Part shown: piece by piece, positions 14,238 through 21,344 of the stretch
Layout: each line of letters begins with the position of its first letter
Numbering within the stretch: the stretch's first letter is position 1
Source of the DNA: Bacillota bacterium
GTDB taxonomy: Bacteria; Bacillota; Clostridia; Peptostreptococcales; Anaerovoracaceae
DNA length: 26,932 nt
Reading direction: 5' to 3'
NCBI GenBank assembly: GCA_017619905.1
Contig: JAFZRK010000053.1
Span: 1 to 26,932, forward strand
Notes under the pieces: generated by a model
Database searches by the model: none
What the model was told of the DNA's origin: nothing
What the model saw: the letters and a program-made list of their open reading frames with translations, nothing else
Position numbers and translations under genes: made by a program

Positions 14238-15137
14238 GTCGGCGATGTCGCGGAATACGTAGGTGGGGTGCACGCCGTACTTTTCGCAGTCCTCCACCGT
14301 GCCCTCGCCGGACAGCACCAGGATGGTGTCGATGCCGGCGTTGTTTCCGCAGGCGATGTCCGTGTAGAGGCGGTCGCCGATCAGGACGGTCTCCTCCGGC
14401 GCGGCGCCGTATTTTTTGAGCGCGGAATATACCATCTGCGGCTGGGGCTTGCCGATGATGACGGGCTCGCGGCCGGTGCAGACTTTCAGCGAATGGATGA
14501 TCAGACCGATATCCGGCTCGTTGCCGTTTTCGGTGGGGCAGACGAGATCCGGGTGGGTGGCCACGTAGTCTGCGCCCATGTCCAGCAGGCGCACGCAGTT
14601 GACAAGTTTTTCGTATGTGAGCTCCGTGTCGTAGCCAAGCAGAACGACGGGAAATGTTGATTTTTCAAGGGATCTGGGGTCAGCGCTCCGGACGGGTGCA
14701 GGGGCGTGTCCCGTGGACTCGGAACCCGGCGCGCCAGCGCAACTATACTTCAGTTGCTCAAATATGGCGGCCAGCTCCGCCTCCGTGAGCACTTTAAGCC
14801 CCACGGTTCTCAGCTGGCTCTTCAGGTTCTCCGTGCCGCATACATAGTAGGCGGCCGGCGGGTCATTCTCTTTGCCCGGCGCGAACGGCGCGTAGGTCTT
14901 CTTCAGATAGTCTATGGTGGCGTCCGTGGACGTCAGGAAGCTGAACGGCTTCTGCGGAATGCCCAGGCGCTCCATCTTAGCCAGGTAGCCCTCGATCCCG
15001 CGCGAGCTGTTGTTGGTCAGGAACGCGTACTGTCCGCCGCTTGCTTTTACCCACGACAAAAACTCCGCGGTGCCTTCGAAAAGGCGCTCGCCCAGATAGA
15101 TGGTCCCGTCCATGTCGAGTAAGAACAGTTTTTTCAT
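14205..15137 (-). CDS. HAD-IIA family phosphatase (NagD-like)
   Basis: The 310-residue product carries the HAD motifs. These are LFLLDMDGTIYLG (nucleophile D8 and acid D10), LTNNSS as motif II, a Lys in IIGKPQP as motif III, and VLIGDRLYTDIACGNNAGIDT as motif IV. The cap layout is that of subfamily IIA (NagD/PNPase-like phosphatases of small phosphometabolites). A segment of about 30 residues rich in Pro/Ala/Ser (near 150-180) interrupts the cap and has no counterpart I recognise; a GCAACT palindrome lies at its start. The ATG at 15137 overlaps the GNAT stop (ATGA); the longer upstream frame lies inside the GNAT gene and was rejected. Its 3' end is duplicated downstream. Confidence 0.9.
   Translation of the reverse strand: MKKLFLLDMDGTIYLGERLFEGTAEFLSWVKASGGQYAFLTNNSSRGIEGYLAKMERLGIPQKPFSFLTSTDATIDYLKKTYAPFAPGKENDPPAAYYVCGTENLKSQLRTVGLKVLTEAELAAIFEQLKYSCAGAPGSESTGHAPAPVRSADPRSLEKSTFPVVLLGYDTELTYEKLVNCVRLLDMGADYVATHPDLVCPTENGNEPDIGLIIHSLKVCTGREPVIIGKPQPQMVYSALKKYGAAPEETVLIGDRLYTDIACGNNAGIDTILVLSGEGTVEDCEKYGVHPTYVFRDIADVLAALKEGLL
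14737..14759 (-). repeat. Palindrome copy e, inside the HAD phosphatase gene
   Basis: GCAACT (14739-14744) and AGTTGC (14752-14757) pair perfectly around a 7-nt loop. The minus strand is translated E-Q-L-K-Y-S-C, the same orientation and frame as copy c in ispE. Confidence 0.7.
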
Positions 15138-15694
15138 CCCATCGCCTCGTATTCGCTGCGGAGGATGCTCCAGACGCACAGATCCACAATGCCGGTGTTG
15201 TCCGACGCCGCCTGGCGCAGAGTGCCCTCGTACTGAAGCCCGCACTTGTGCATCACCTTGCCGGAGTTGGGGTTTTCCACGTTGTGTCGCGCCTCCAGGC
15301 GGTTGACTCCAACCTCGTCGAACATGAAGCGTATCACCGCCTCGAATGCCTCGCTGGTTATGCCCTGATGCCACCACTTTTTGCCTATGCAGTATCCAAT
15401 GGATACTATATTATGTTTTTCGTTCATTGAAACGACCGAAATCGACCCGATCGGCTCGTTTATCTCCTTCAGGACTATCGCCCACTGGTAGCAGGACGGG
15501 TCCGCGTAGTTTGCCGCCCAGAGCTTCAGCAGCTCGCGCGTGATCTGCGGGTCCTTGTGCGGCTGCCAGGTCAGGTGCTTGGTAACGTCCGGGTCGCTGG
15601 CCCAGTTGTCGAACATGGCCTGCGCGTCGTCCTCGGTGAAGCGCCGCAGGATCAGCCGCCCGGTCTCAAGTTGTACAGTTCCTTTGTGTTCCAT
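15134..15694 (-). CDS. GNAT N-acetyltransferase (RimJ/RimL type)
   Basis: The 186-residue protein follows the RimJ/RimL-type acetyltransferase pattern: an LETGRLILRRFTEDDA start, a central strand with IGSISVV, the acetyl-CoA region IGYCIGKKWWHQGITSEA, and NRLEARHNVENPNSGKVMHKCGLQYEG. These enzymes acetylate protein N-termini or small amines; the target is unknown. I use the ATG at 15694; a TTG two codons upstream is possible. It overlaps the HAD gene by 4 bases. The 77 bases between it and the upstream peptidase gene hold a short GGGGC/GCCCC inverted repeat but no clear promoter. Confidence 0.9.
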   Translation of the reverse strand: MEHKGTVQLETGRLILRRFTEDDAQAMFDNWASDPDVTKHLTWQPHKDPQITRELLKLWAANYADPSCYQWAIVLKEINEPIGSISVVSMNEKHNIVSIGYCIGKKWWHQGITSEAFEAVIRFMFDEVGVNRLEARHNVENPNSGKVMHKCGLQYEGTLRQAASDNTGIVDLCVWSILRSEYEAMG

Positions 15695-15771
15695 GATCAA
15701 GTGCCGGCAGTCCGCCGACTTTCAGTTATTTCGCTCAGATTCCGGGGCTTTTACTATCGGCCCCCAAACGT

Positions 15772-16836
15772 TCAGAAATTTGGCGCAGTCTCCGCGAATG
15801 CCGCCATAAGCTTGCCGGCCGCCTCAATGTCCGCGATGCTGCAGACTTCCTGGGGCGAATGCACGTAGCGTGTGCCTATCGAAACGCCGCAGGTCCATAC
15901 GCCGCCTGCGTTCTTGCGCATCTCGCTTCCGTCCGTGCCGCCCGCCTGGATGACGTCCACCTGCCAGGGAATGCGTTTTTTATCCGCGATGGCCTTGAGC
16001 GCGGCCACCATCTCCGGATGGCAGATGACGGACTTGTCCATCACTTTTATCGCAGCGCCCTTGCCCGGGATTGAGGTCCCCATGTGTTTGGACTTGGGTG
16101 CGTCGTCCGTAAGCGTGGTGTCGCAGACTATGGCGTACTGCGGGTCTACGTGGAAGGACGCGGGCTTTCCGCCGCGCAGACCTACTTCCTCCTGCACCGT
16201 GAACACGAAATAGCAGTCGAAAACGGGCTTTCTGAGCGACTCCAGCGCCAGCAGCTGCGCAATGACGCCTGCGCGGTTGTCCACGTAGGGGGAAACGACA
16301 AAGCCGTTGCCCAGCGCTCTGGTAGGCGTATCGAACACGGCCATGTCGCCCTTCTGCACCAGTTTTTCCGCTTCCTTGCGGCTCGATGCGCCAATGTCTA
16401 TGAACATGCTGTCGATCGCGGGCTTGTCCGCGTCCGCGTCGCAGCCGATGGTGCCGACCGTGCCGTTGGCGAAACGCACCGGGATGGCCTTGAGGTCCTC
16501 CGGATGCAGCACGCCCACCATGCCGAAGCGCAGCAGCCCGTTCTCTTCTATATAAGTTACTATCATGCCTATGGAGTCCATGTGGGCTGCGAACATCAGC
16601 TTCGGAACAGTCGGATGGTCTTCGGGCGGCAGGGCTATCGGCAGCTCGCTCTGAGTGTTGGTACGTCTGCCGGTCCTGGCCGCGCGTTTAACGACGATAA
16701 GGTTGCCCATCACGTCCGGGTACATGTCGTCCGCGAAGGGTCTGGCCAGCTCCGCGATCTTTTCTCTTATCTGATCCTCGCAGCCGGACGGCCCGAAGCA
16801 GGCGTTGAGTTCTTTAAGTGTTTTCAGAATATCCAT
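15772..16836 (-). CDS. M42 family metallopeptidase, copy 1 of 3
   Basis: This 354-residue dinuclear-metal aminopeptidase has the full M42 ligand set: H85 and D87 (AAHMDSIG), D186 (YVDNRAG), E216-E217 (VQEEVGLRG), D239 (VCDTT) and H326 (YVHSPQE). M42 enzymes form large tetrahedral shells that trim peptides in the cytosol. A loop of about 25 residues after NLIVVK (residues 51-77) is longer than in copy 3. It is the last gene of the operon; its ATG directly follows the stop of copy 2 with no gap. Confidence 0.94.
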   Translation of the reverse strand: MDILKTLKELNACFGPSGCEDQIREKIAELARPFADDMYPDVMGNLIVVKRAARTGRRTNTQSELPIALPPEDHPTVPKLMFAAHMDSIGMIVTYIEENGLLRFGMVGVLHPEDLKAIPVRFANGTVGTIGCDADADKPAIDSMFIDIGASSRKEAEKLVQKGDMAVFDTPTRALGNGFVVSPYVDNRAGVIAQLLALESLRKPVFDCYFVFTVQEEVGLRGGKPASFHVDPQYAIVCDTTLTDDAPKSKHMGTSIPGKGAAIKVMDKSVICHPEMVAALKAIADKKRIPWQVDVIQAGGTDGSEMRKNAGGVWTCGVSIGTRYVHSPQEVCSIADIEAAGKLMAAFAETAPNF

Positions 16837-17931
16837 TTATCTGATCCTTCCCGACGCCACGGCGTCCACGAACAGCTTTGTAAGGGTATAGCACTGTTTC
16901 AGATCCGAGGTCTTGGCCACGCTGTTGGGGCAGTGTATGCTGCGCACAGGGGCCGCAAGGCATGCGACCCTAACGCCCGAGCGGCTTCTCTGCACTGCTG
17001 CAGCGTCCGTGCCTCCGGCTATCCTGCCCTTGATCTGCCACGGCAACTTATTTTCAGTTGCAAGGTCCCGCAGGGCTTCAAACAGCTTTCTGTCGTATAT
17101 CGTGCCGGCGTCCATGAAGCCGATCACCGGTCCGCCGCCAATGGTGGTGACCTTCTTGTGGCCGTCCACGCCTGCCAGGTCCGCGGAGGTGGTGCCTTCC
17201 AGGATCAGCGCTATGTCCGGCTTTACGGACCACGCCGCCGCGGTCGCTCCGCGCACGCCCACCTCTTCCTGGACCGTAAACACGAAGGTAACGTCCATGG
17301 GCAGGTCTTTTTCAAGCAGTTTCAGCATAATGGCGCAGCCGCAGCGGTCGTCTATGGCCTTGGCCTTAACGAAACCGTCGCCTTTGCCGAAGCGCACGAA
17401 ATCGCTGTAAAACGCCGCGCAGTCGCCGATGTTCACCAGCTTTTCGGCCTCTTCCTTGTCTTTGGCGCCGATGTCTATGTACATGGAGGTCCACTTCGGG
17501 ATCTCCTCGCGCTCCTCGGGGGTGCTCATGTGGACCGCCTTCAGCCCGGTGACACCGGGGATGCGTTTTTCGCCCACCCATACGCGGCGGTTGAACACGA
17601 CGCGCGGGTCTATGCCGCCCACGGGCGCGAACTTAAGGAAGCCCTTATCCGTGATTCCGTTGATTATGAATCCGACCTCGTCCATGTGGGCCGCGATCAT
17701 GAGTTTTGGCAGCGGGGCGTCGTTTTCCGCGTTGCAGCTGCAGTTCGTGTTGTTGTCCGCGCAGTTTTCCGCGTTATTCGACGCGTGTTTTACCACTATA
17801 AGGTTGCCCATGCGGTCCGTACGCACGTCGTCCGTGCAGCGGAGCGCCTGCGCCTTTATGTATTCGCGCACTTCCTCCTCGGAACCGGAGATGCCGTTCA
17901 GAAGGCAGAGCTTTTTAAGAGTTCTCAGCAT
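16837..17931 (-). CDS. M42 family metallopeptidase, copy 2 of 3
   Basis: The 364-residue product has H82 and D84 (AAHMDEVG), D194/D195 (AIDDRCG), E222-E223 (VQEEVGVRG), a metal-site acid supplied by E245 (ILEGTT, where copies 1 and 3 have Asp) and H333 (SIHCPN, where most members have HSP). An Asn/Cys-rich insertion (about residues 51-70, NNAENC...CNAEN) sits in the same surface loop that is expanded in copy 1. The ATG at 17931 has AAAGGAGG upstream and overlaps the stop of copy 3 by 7 bases. A longer upstream frame was rejected. A GCAACT-N7-AGTTGC palindrome lies in the coding sequence at 17043-17061. Confidence 0.93.
   Translation of the reverse strand: MLRTLKKLCLLNGISGSEEEVREYIKAQALRCTDDVRTDRMGNLIVVKHASNNAENCADNNTNCSCNAENDAPLPKLMIAAHMDEVGFIINGITDKGFLKFAPVGGIDPRVVFNRRVWVGEKRIPGVTGLKAVHMSTPEEREEIPKWTSMYIDIGAKDKEEAEKLVNIGDCAAFYSDFVRFGKGDGFVKAKAIDDRCGCAIMLKLLEKDLPMDVTFVFTVQEEVGVRGATAAAWSVKPDIALILEGTTSADLAGVDGHKKVTTIGGGPVIGFMDAGTIYDRKLFEALRDLATENKLPWQIKGRIAGGTDAAAVQRSRSGVRVACLAAPVRSIHCPNSVAKTSDLKQCYTLTKLFVDAVASGRIR
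17043..17061 (-). repeat. Palindrome copy f, inside M42 peptidase copy 2
   Basis: GCAACT (17043-17048) and AGTTGC (17056-17061) pair perfectly around a 7-nt loop. It encodes A-T-E-N-K-L, in a different frame from copies c and e, and no insertion is apparent in the protein here. Confidence 0.55.
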
Positions 17932-18989
17932 TCCAGGGCCTCCTTTCCGGGATCCAGCGCGTACGCGGCCAGAAGCTGCGCGCAGTATTCCACGTCCGCA
18001 AAGTCCAGGCATTCCGCCGGCGAATGCATGTATCGCAGCGGCAGCTCCACTATGCCGGAAGCCACGCCGCCGCGGACTATGTGCATGGCCCAGGCGTCGG
18101 TGCCGGTCCTTCCGGGCGCGGCTATGCGCTGTCTGGGGATGCCATTGCGGTCCGCCAGCTCCGCCAGACGGTTCCCCACGTATTTAGTGATGTTCGGGCC
18201 GACCTTAAGCACCGGGCCTCCGCCGAGCTCCGTAACCACATGAGCCAGCTTTTCGCCGCCGGCGTCCGGGGAACTTGCCTGAGTTACGTCCACGGCTATG
18301 CAGACGTCGGCCTCCGAGTTGAACGCTGCCGCTGCGGCTCCGCCCTCCGAACGCTCCTCGCCTGTGCTCCCGACGAAATACACGTCCCAGGGCAGCTCCA
18401 TGCCGTGCTCCAGCGCGTCCTTCAAAAGCTCCGCGGTCCGTATAAGTATCGCAAAACAGGCCCTGTCGTCCAGAGTCTTGCTTACGTAGCGGCCGTTCAG
18501 AAGGTCGAAGCCCTCCATGCGGTAGGTTATGGGCGTGCCTATCGGCACCTCACGGACTGCCTGCTCCTGCGTGAGTCCCACGTCAACGCGAATGTCCGAA
18601 AGCTTAAGGGCCTTTGACATGTCCTCCGCCTTTAGGACGTGAGGCGGCTGCACGGAAACGACGCCCAGACGGGGCGGGTCGGTCATCACCGTAAGGTCCC
18701 TGTCCGGCAGAACGCGCGGATCCAGCCCGCCTATCTGCCCGACGCACAGGAAGCCGTCCTCGTGGCCGGTAACGACCAGGCCGACTTCGTCCAGATGCGC
18801 CGCAAGCAGCAGCTTTTTAGCGTTCTTTAATCCGCTGCGCCTTACCGCCACAAGGTTTGCCAGTGTGTCCACGTGCACCTCGTCCGCGAACGGAGCGATA
18901 AGCTCCTCCGCTGTCCGCGACACGGGGCGCTCAAAACCCGTGGGTCCTGCGGCCGCGCACAGTTTTTTAATGTATTCTTTGCTTTTCAT
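17925..18989 (-). CDS. M42 family metallopeptidase, copy 3 of 3
   Basis: The 354-residue product has H65 and D67 (AAHLDEVG), the LDDRA aspartate, TGEERSEGG with its Glu pair, VDVT and the final YMHSPAE histidine. It has the normal short loop before AAHLD and is more diverged from copies 1 and 2 than they are from each other. Its ATG overlaps the stop of the nucleotidyltransferase gene (ATGA), so translation is coupled. Cytosolic peptide trimming is the expected role; the reason for three paralogues in a row is unknown. Confidence 0.94.
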   Translation of the reverse strand: MKSKEYIKKLCAAAGPTGFERPVSRTAEELIAPFADEVHVDTLANLVAVRRSGLKNAKKLLLAAHLDEVGLVVTGHEDGFLCVGQIGGLDPRVLPDRDLTVMTDPPRLGVVSVQPPHVLKAEDMSKALKLSDIRVDVGLTQEQAVREVPIGTPITYRMEGFDLLNGRYVSKTLDDRACFAILIRTAELLKDALEHGMELPWDVYFVGSTGEERSEGGAAAAAFNSEADVCIAVDVTQASSPDAGGEKLAHVVTELGGGPVLKVGPNITKYVGNRLAELADRNGIPRQRIAAPGRTGTDAWAMHIVRGGVASGIVELPLRYMHSPAECLDFADVEYCAQLLAAYALDPGKEALEC

Positions 18990-19906
18990 TTCCAGAGATC
19001 TTCGGGGTAGAGTCCCTCGTCCGTCATCTTCTGCATCTGCGCTACCACGACGGGGCGGTCCTCCTTGTAGGTAACGCCGTACCAGCGGTCAGGCGCGTCC
19101 AGCACCTTGACCTTGGCCTTGCCCTCGGCCACCAGGTCGCTCGTAACGATAGGAATGAAGAATTCGCCCTTCAGCGGGTTCGTCGCTAGGATCTTCTCCA
19201 GCGCCGCGGGGAACCTTTCCTTAAGCTCCGTCATGATGCTGGGGGTGAATCCGAAGAAGTTCATGGACACCGGCGTTCCGGGGGCCACTTCCGTCCAGGT
19301 GGCGCCGTCGTCCTCGGTGAAGACGATCTTTCCGTCCTGCCACTGAATTTTAGTGCGCTCGTCCAGGTGCTCCAGATAGCCGTCCTTCGTGACGCATACG
19401 CCGCGGGCCACGCTGCCGTTCTCGGTGAGCGTGTTCTCTATGTAGTAGCCCGCCATGCAGTAGTCGTAGAACTCGCCGTCCTTTGCTTTTTTAAGGTAAT
19501 TGTACATGTTTTTGAACACTTCGCGGCCGTAGTAGTCGTCGGCGTTGATGACTGCGAACGGCGCGTCGATCAGGTCCCTGGCCGCCAGGATGGCGTGCCC
19601 GGTGCCCCAGGGCTTCTCGCGGCCTTCCGGAACTTCAAACCCTTCCGGAATGTCGTTTATGTCCTGGTAAGCGTACTTGATGTTCAGGTGCTTTGCGGCG
19701 CCGCGCTCCATCAGGGCCTTGAAATCCTCCTCTATGGAGTGCTTTATTATGCATATCACGGTCTCGAAACCTGCGGCCTTGGCGTCGTAGAGCGAGTAAT
19801 CGATGATTATCTCTCCGGCCGGGCCTATGGGGTCGATCTGCTTAAGTCCGCCGTAGCGGCTTCCCATGCCGGCGGCCATTATTACGAGTATAGGTTTTTT
19901 CTTCAT
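18986..19906 (-). CDS. Sugar-phosphate nucleotidyltransferase family protein
   Basis: The 306-residue product starts with the nucleotidyltransferase loop IMAAGMGSRYGGLKQ (about residues 9-23) and carries VINADDYYG as the metal-binding site. This defines the NTP_transferase family (UTP-glucose-1-phosphate uridylyltransferase-like fold). A second half with GTPVSMNFFGF and GEFFIPIV fits the same group. The exact sugar and nucleotide are not known. It leads an operon with the three M42 peptidase genes, joined by 4-, 7- and 0-base junctions. The start has TGGAGGAGC upstream. Confidence 0.88.
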   Translation of the reverse strand: MKKKPILVIMAAGMGSRYGGLKQIDPIGPAGEIIIDYSLYDAKAAGFETVICIIKHSIEEDFKALMERGAAKHLNIKYAYQDINDIPEGFEVPEGREKPWGTGHAILAARDLIDAPFAVINADDYYGREVFKNMYNYLKKAKDGEFYDYCMAGYYIENTLTENGSVARGVCVTKDGYLEHLDERTKIQWQDGKIVFTEDDGATWTEVAPGTPVSMNFFGFTPSIMTELKERFPAALEKILATNPLKGEFFIPIVTSDLVAEGKAKVKVLDAPDRWYGVTYKEDRPVVVAQMQKMTDEGLYPEDLWK

Positions 19907-19922
19907 GATGCTCCTCCATCGG

Positions 19923-19951
19923 TTTATATTTCCAACACTTTATGATATACT
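19923..19951 (+). promoter_or_regulatory. Promoter of the PAP2 gene in the divergent 78-bp gap
   Basis: TTTATA (19923-19928) and TATACT (19946-19951) are 17 bp apart, and TGA before the -10 makes it extended. The reverse complement of TTTATA gives TATAAA, so it may also act as the -10 of the nucleotidyltransferase operon. In that case the two promoters would overlap face to face. Confidence 0.5.
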
Positions 19952-19984
19952 AAACGCAATCTTTTTACAAGAAAGGCGGCCCCA

Positions 19985-20680
19985 ATGGACGAAAATCTGC
20001 AGACTGCTCCGGCTAAACGCTTCGGCAGCGTAAGGATAATAAAGATAGCGCTTTCGATCGCGGTCTTCGCGCTCATAACCTGGCTCATGATGACCGGCAA
20101 ACTGGACGGCTTCGACGCCGCGGTCCAGAAGTTCTTCTTCGGCCTGCGCCGCGACTGGCTCACCAAGATACTGGTGCCGTTCTCCTACAGCGGCAACTGG
20201 CCTCTGCCGGCGCTCATCTGCCTTATACTGGTGCTCGTGAAAAAGACGCGCTTCAGTTTCGGCATCCCCATGTCCTGCACCTGCCTGTTCTGCGTGGGCA
20301 TCTATCAGGCGCTTAAATACACGTTCTGCCGCCCCAGGCCGGACGTTTCCGTGCACCTGCTGGTCCAGGACGGCTGGAGCTTTCCCAGCGGCCATTCGCT
20401 TACAAGCTTGGTGGCGTGGACCTTCCTGATCCTGCTGTTCAGGTATTATTACAAGACCAACGGCGCGTCGCTTCCTCTGTACAAGAAGCACCCGCAGCCC
20501 GCCGAGGCGTACATCCGCGACAACGGCAAGCGCAAGCTGGTCAGCACCCTGCTGATAATCTACATTGTTCTAATGGGTCTGTCCCGCATCTACGTGGGCG
20601 TCCACTGGCCCAGCGACGTTCTCAGTTCCTGGGTCCTGGGCATCGCCGTGATCGAGATAGTGCAGGCGGTGTTCCTGTAA
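19985..20680 (+). CDS. PAP2-family membrane phosphatase
   Basis: The 231-residue membrane protein has the three acid-phosphatase motifs: KYTFCRPRP, PSGHS and SRIYVGVHWPSD. These contain the Lys/Arg, His and Arg/His residues of the phosphotransfer site. An estimated six hydrophobic spans surround them. Relatives dephosphorylate phosphatidic acid, phosphatidylglycerophosphate or undecaprenyl pyrophosphate at the outer membrane face; which of these applies here is unknown. A charged loop of about 30 residues (near 155-185) lies between motifs 2 and 3. GAAAGG lies about 9 nt before the ATG. Confidence 0.92.
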   Translation: MDENLQTAPAKRFGSVRIIKIALSIAVFALITWLMMTGKLDGFDAAVQKFFFGLRRDWLTKILVPFSYSGNWPLPALICLILVLVKKTRFSFGIPMSCTCLFCVGIYQALKYTFCRPRPDVSVHLLVQDGWSFPSGHSLTSLVAWTFLILLFRYYYKTNGASLPLYKKHPQPAEAYIRDNGKRKLVSTLLIIYIVLMGLSRIYVGVHWPSDVLSSWVLGIAVIEIVQAVFL

Positions 20681-20767
20681 GCAGCGTTCCGCGCGCCGTG
20701 GATCGACGATTGAGTGTTTTACGGACAGCGCGTTCCACAGACGACGATTCGCAGAAAGGCATAAACG

Positions 20768-21031
20768 ATGGATCTCAAGGAAAGCAGAGACCGCATAGAC
20801 AAGATAGACGATCAGCTCGAGGCGCTGTTCAAGGAGCGCATGGAGATCGCTGCCCGGATCGGCGAATATAAAAAGGCGAACGGTCTGCCCGTGCAGGACT
20901 CTGCCCGTGAAAAGCAGATCCTTGCCGCCCGCACGAAAGACGCCGGCAATCTTGAGCCCTACATGCGCCGCTTCTTCAAAGAGATATTGAAGCTTTCGAA
21001 GGAGTACCAGAGAGAGCTGAATGATAAATAA
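20768..21031 (+). CDS. Chorismate mutase, AroQ class (stand-alone)
   Basis: The 87-residue all-helical protein fits the AroQ pattern: RDRIDKIDDQLEALFKERMEIAARIGEYKK, then VQDSAREKQIL with the conserved Arg-Glu, and a C-terminal FFKEILKLSKEYQ helix. It converts chorismate to prephenate for Phe/Tyr synthesis. Length is typical for the single-domain form. GAAAGG lies 8 nt before the ATG. The 87 bases separating it from the PAP2 gene hold two short CGACGATT repeats. A strong terminator follows. Confidence 0.9.
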   Translation: MDLKESRDRIDKIDDQLEALFKERMEIAARIGEYKKANGLPVQDSAREKQILAARTKDAGNLEPYMRRFFKEILKLSKEYQRELNDK

Positions 21032-21070
21032 TACAGGTATAGAATAGTACGGATCACAGAAAACAAACAA

Positions 21071-21098
21071 CCCCTTGCGGCAGCGCAGGGGTTTTCGT
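21071..21098 (+). terminator. Terminator after the chorismate mutase gene
   Basis: CCCCT (21071-21075) pairs with AGGGG (21087-21091), extended by an inner GC pair after a one-base bulge. It is followed by TTTTCGTTT. Confidence 0.75.
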
Positions 21099-21100
21099 TT

Positions 21101-21137
21101 GGTAAAAACGGTACACACTTTAGGTAAAAACGGTACA
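21101..21137. repeat. Tandem GGTAAAAACGGTACA pair, possible IS21-type end
   Basis: The 15-mer GGTAAAAACGGTACA is present at 21101-21115 and 21123-21137. On the minus strand this reads TGTACCGTTTTTACC twice with a 7-bp spacer. The layout resembles the repeated TGT-starting termini of IS21-family elements. No transposase gene is next to it, so at most it is a remnant. Confidence 0.55.
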
Positions 21138-21344
21138 GTGATGCGCCGGATCGATTGACTCGGTATGCGGCCTGTGGCATTATCTGCGTACAGATCGGCT
21201 CGTTCAGTATTATTGCAGCAGGCATCCCCCAGATCAGTATCGAAAGCGTTTTCTGAGCCGAAACTGAAAGACCGCGTTCCCCGGGTCAAAGGCACCGTCA
21301 GAGGATACGCGGTCTTATTTTGCTTTATTTAGTATCGGGGGTCG
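21138..21344. other. Gene-free stretch with a long-armed inverted repeat
   Basis: AAGACCGCG (21268-21276) and CGCGGTCTT (21308-21316) form a perfect 9-bp stem with a 31-nt loop, followed on the plus strand by ATTTTGCTTTATTT. It could be a bidirectional terminator between the chorismate mutase gene (+) and the lipoprotein gene (-). The rest has no recognised coding or RNA feature. Confidence 0.4.

Noticed and set aside
16084..18243. A 719-codon open frame on the plus strand
   Set aside because: It is antisense to two M42 peptidase genes with complete motifs. Long antisense frames are expected from GC-rich codon use, and the translation shows no recognisable family.
20570..21295. A 241-codon minus-strand frame antisense to the PAP2 and chorismate mutase genes and extending through 21138-21295
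   Set aside because: No ribosome binding site or family motif was seen. It crosses a strong terminator hairpin and two well-supported genes on the other strand.
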